Assembly: GCA_016235665.1 (NCBI GenBank)
Contig: JACRJI010000006.1
Coordinates: 1-64,000 of the forward strand
Reading direction: 5' to 3'
Source of the DNA: a candidate division TA06 bacterium
GTDB taxonomy: Bacteria > Edwardsbacteria > AC1 > EtOH8
Length of the DNA: 64,000 bases
Within the stretch, counting starts at the first letter, position 1. Every line of letters starts with the position of its first letter. The position numbers were made by a program, and so were the translations under genes. Positions 61,556 through 64,000 of this stretch are shown one piece after another. The notes under the pieces are model-generated. The model saw nothing but the letters and a program-made list of their open reading frames with translations. It was not told where the DNA came from and searched no databases.

Positions 61556-62034
61556 TCCATACGGTGGGGGTGGCCGGCATGATGGTGTCCCGGCAAAGCT
61601 CGGATATCCTGATAACTCATGCCTTAGGCAGCTGCCTGGGGATCACAGTATACGATTTCAAACAGAACATTGGAGGTTTATTGCATCCCATGCTGCCGGA
61701 TTCCGGCATAGATAAAGCCAAGGTTGAGGCCAATCCCTTCATGTTCGTGGACAGCGGCCTGAGATTGCTGCTGGATAAGTTCTACCAGGCCGGATCGGAA
61801 AAAAGGAACTTGATAATCCGGGCGGCCGGAGGGTCCAGTTCCAAGACTAATGAAGAGGATGATTTTTTCCAGATCGGCCGCCGCAATTTCGTGAGTCTCA
61901 GAAAATTCCTGTGGGACGAGGGGCTGATGCTCAAAGCGTACGACATCGGCGGTTACGGCTCGCGGACGGTGACCCTGGAGATCGGCGGGGGCCGGATGAC
62001 CATAAAAATAAACGGCAATGTCAAATATATATAA
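61552..62034 (+). CDS. cheD: Chemoreceptor glutamine deamidase CheD
   Basis: The 160-residue deamidase has the catalytic C28 in THALGSCLGITVYD and H45 in GGLLHPMLPDS. CheD deamidates receptor Gln residues and, in Bacillus, stimulates CheC. Here CheX is the phosphatase-type partner nearby. It is translationally coupled to cheR. Confidence 0.94.
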   Translation: MIHTVGVAGMMVSRQSSDILITHALGSCLGITVYDFKQNIGGLLHPMLPDSGIDKAKVEANPFMFVDSGLRLLLDKFYQAGSEKRNLIIRAAGGSSSKTNEEDDFFQIGRRNFVSLRKFLWDEGLMLKAYDIGGYGSRTVTLEIGGGRMTIKINGNVKYI

Positions 62035-62125
62035 ACACCGACCCCGGAAGGCGTTCTTTTAATGTCTTCAGGTTTGGTTAATACGGATCAGCAATAATAA
62101 AAAACGGGAATTGGGGGATAGAAAA

Positions 62126-62518
62126 ATGGCTTTGAATACTCTGGTGGTCGATGACAGTTCGGTGATGCGCACGATCATCATCAAAACCCTGAAGCTGGCC
62201 GGGCTGTCTTTAGGGGAAGTGCTGGAAGCCGGCAACGGCCAGGAGGGCTTGAAGCTACTAGAGGACAACTGGGTGGACCTGGCTCTGGTGGACATCCACA
62301 TGCCGGTGATGGACGGCGAGGAGATGATAAACCGGCTTAGGAAGAACAAGGAATACCACGACCTGCCGGTGATCATCGTCAGCTCCGAAAGCGACAGCGC
62401 CAGGATAGAGATGCTGCAGAAAAAAGGCGCCACCTTTATGCATAAACCATTCACTCCGGAAACATTAAGAGAAGCCATAATAGAAGCTACGGGGGTGAGC
62501 CATGAAGACCAGAGTTGA
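62126..62518 (+). CDS. cheY: CheY-type response regulator
   Basis: The 130-residue receiver has DDS at the acidic pocket (VVDDSSVMRTI), D56 in LVDIHMPVMDG, SSE and Lys in MHKPFTPETLR. ATG 62126 is used, with GGGGGA upstream. It overlaps the CheX gene by 17 bp, implying tight coupling of regulator and phosphatase. Confidence 0.88.
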   Translation: MALNTLVVDDSSVMRTIIIKTLKLAGLSLGEVLEAGNGQEGLKLLEDNWVDLALVDIHMPVMDGEEMINRLRKNKEYHDLPVIIVSSESDSARIEMLQKKGATFMHKPFTPETLREAIIEATGVSHEDQS

Positions 62519-62978
62519 AAACGCGCTCAAAGAAGCGGGGCTTAAGACCTTCGAAGGAATTTGCTTCATGTACCCGGTGCCCGAGTTAAAGGAGATCCAG
62601 GAAATGCTTCCCCTGGAGGCCGCCGCCGAGGTGAAATACCGGGGAGATTTTTCCGGACGGATGATGATCGAGACACGGGGCGGCCTGTTCCAGGCCATCG
62701 CGGTCAACATGCTTTCCAGCCAGGACCCGACCGGGGAGCAAAAGATGGACGCCCTGGGGGAGGTAGCCAACATCATCTGCGGGAATGTGATCCCGGCCCT
62801 GGGGGGTATCAGCCAGGGATACAGGATAGAAGCTCCGAGATGTATACCGTTGAACGAAGTTCAAAATAATCTTTTAGGAGAACCCCTGGTGTCAATGGTA
62901 TTTAATTTGAACCAGGGCCGGGCCGATCTGAAATTTTATGTGGACGGGTATTATCCCGCCCCGGAGAAAAATACTTGA
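62502..62978 (+). CDS. cheX: CheX-like chemotaxis phosphatase
   Basis: The 158-residue protein has one CheC/CheX motif with the catalytic E-x-x-N in GEVANIICGNVIPAL and the following GISQGYRIEAP. CheX dephosphorylates CheY-P. The stop overlaps the cheB TTG start (TTGA at 62975-62978). Confidence 0.86.
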   Translation: MKTRVENALKEAGLKTFEGICFMYPVPELKEIQEMLPLEAAAEVKYRGDFSGRMMIETRGGLFQAIAVNMLSSQDPTGEQKMDALGEVANIICGNVIPALGGISQGYRIEAPRCIPLNEVQNNLLGEPLVSMVFNLNQGRADLKFYVDGYYPAPEKNT

Positions 62979-64000
62979 TTAAAGTGCTGGTGGTCGACGA
63001 CTCGGCCCTGGTCCGCAAGATACTGACCGAGGAGTTGACCAAACATAAGGACATAACGGTGGTGGGCAGCGCCATTGACCCCTACGTGGCCCGCGACAAG
63101 ATAGTGCGCCTTAAGCCGGACGTCATCACTCTGGACCTGGAAATGCCCAGGATGGACGGGCTGTCATTTTTATCCAAGCTGATGCGTTATCATCCCCTGC
63201 CGGTGGTAGTGGTCAGCTCGCTTACCCCGGCCAACAGCCAGAACGCCATCAGGGCTTTGGAACTGGGGGCGGTGGATGTTATCTGCAAGCCCGGCTCCAG
63301 CCTATCTTCGCCGGACATTTCGCGGCAATTGGCCAATGCCATCAGGGCTGCCGCCAAGGCCCGGATCGCCGGTCCAGCACCCGAGACCGCCGAAGCGGCC
63401 GACCGGGGCCGGCCATACAATTTTTCGCTTAAAACGACCCATAAGGTCATTGCCGTTGGAGCCTCAACCGGTGGTACCATTGCCATAGAAACTTTGCTGA
63501 GGGATCTTCCTTCCAACATTCCCGGGTTAGTGATTGTCCAGCATATGCCGGAGCATTTTACCGCCACTTTTGCCCAGAGGCTGGATTCGATCTGCATGAT
63601 CGAGGTCAAGGAGGCCGAGGACGGCGATGCCGTAGTACCGGGGCGGGCCCTGATAGCACCGGGCGGCCGCCACATGGTGCTGGAGCGAAGCGGGGCCTTC
63701 TACCAGGTCAGGATCAAGGACGGGCCCATGGTCCACCACCAGCGCCCCAGCGTAGATGTGCTTTTCCATACGGCGGCCAAGCAGGCCGGCGAGAATGCCA
63801 TCGGAGTCATCCTGACCGGCATGGGGGTGGACGGGGCGGCCGGTCTGCTGGCCATGAAGGAAAGGGGGGCTTACACCATAGCCCAGGACGAGGCCAGCTC
63901 GGTGGTATACGGCATGCCGGGCGAGGCGGTCAAAATTGGGGCTGCCTGCCGGGAACTGCCCCTGTCCGGGATCGGCGCTAAAATACTTGAGTTTCTGACC
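62975..64000 (+). CDS. cheB: Chemotaxis methylesterase CheB (C-terminus cut by window)
   Basis: The start is TTG 62975, inside the CheX stop. The receiver holds DDSALVRKIL and D54 in TLDLEMPRMDG. A linker follows, then the methylesterase domain with AVGASTGGT (catalytic Ser), IVQHMPEHFTATFAQRLD (His) and GVILTGMGVDGAAG (Asp). All 342 codons are open to the last base of the window, so only a few C-terminal residues are missing. CheB removes receptor methyl groups. Confidence 0.93.
   Translation, partial: MIKVLVVDDSALVRKILTEELTKHKDITVVGSAIDPYVARDKIVRLKPDVITLDLEMPRMDGLSFLSKLMRYHPLPVVVVSSLTPANSQNAIRALELGAVDVICKPGSSLSSPDISRQLANAIRAAAKARIAGPAPETAEAADRGRPYNFSLKTTHKVIAVGASTGGTIAIETLLRDLPSNIPGLVIVQHMPEHFTATFAQRLDSICMIEVKEAEDGDAVVPGRALIAPGGRHMVLERSGAFYQVRIKDGPMVHHQRPSVDVLFHTAAKQAGENAIGVILTGMGVDGAAGLLAMKERGAYTIAQDEASSVVYGMPGEAVKIGAACRELPLSGIGAKILEFLT

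Overview
The window is a bacterial chromosome segment of moderately high GC with a strong Shine-Dalgarno habit. Universal genes and accessory genes sit side by side. Several traits point to an uncultured lineage of the Fibrobacteres-Chlorobi-Bacteroidetes (FCB) type: a PorV/PorQ-like outer-membrane protein, a secreted protein with a FlgD-like/type IX-type C-terminal domain, a YfhO protein, and many A-rich or palindromic intergenic repeats. Candidate phyla of the Edwardsbacteria/TA06/WOR-3 kind would fit. This placement is inference from gene content, not a phylogeny.

Region 1 (1-16830) is a fused tuf-S10-spc-alpha ribosomal operon: the last 46 codons of EF-Tu, then rpsJ to rplO, secY, adk, map, infA, rpmJ, rpsM, rpsK, rpsD, rpoA and rplQ. 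A perfect 13-bp terminator closes it. S14, S4, L36, L24 and adenylate kinase all keep cysteine zinc motifs. S19, S5, L6 and L17 carry Ala/Pro/Lys-rich tails. Small repeats have entered the operon: 7-mer tandem repeats before rplE, an interlocked inverted repeat before secY, a 62-bp duplication between rpoA and rplQ, and palindromic coding repeats in rplQ.

Region 2 (16830-23610) is AT-rich and looks acquired. A sigma70-type promoter drives a 1724-residue RHS/YD-repeat protein with a variable low-GC C-terminal tip. A CPBP-motif membrane protein follows 19 bp downstream.

Region 3 (23617-38747) holds metabolic and envelope genes: a GHL10-type glycosidase, a GNAT acetyltransferase, YchF, a nitrilase-family amidohydrolase, ThiL, a glutamine synthetase with Phe at the adenylylation position, an Omp28/thioredoxin-like secreted protein, mannose-1-phosphate guanylyltransferase, a SPOR lipoprotein, an Ig-like/Na-Pi cotransporter/PhoU fusion, ComFB and a PorV/PorQ-like protein.

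Region 4 (38775-46530) is a surface-glycan or lipid cluster (glycosyltransferase, methyltransferase, flippase-like protein, YfhO). It is followed on the minus strand by two GIY-YIG genes, an EamA transporter, tRNA-Ser(CGA) and tadA. One GIY-YIG gene is flanked by copies of part of the tRNA-Ser gene that have been split by GC-rich palindromic inserts.

Region 5 (46831-64000) is signalling. A giant multi-PAS/GAF histidine kinase overlaps an NtrC-type regulator. After a 523-bp repeat-rich gap come a single receiver, CheA, an outer-membrane barrel, CheW, a poly-HAMP chemoreceptor, CheR, CheD, CheY, CheX and CheB, the last cut by the window end. A promoter with overlapping sigma70 and sigma54 matches lies before the receiver gene.
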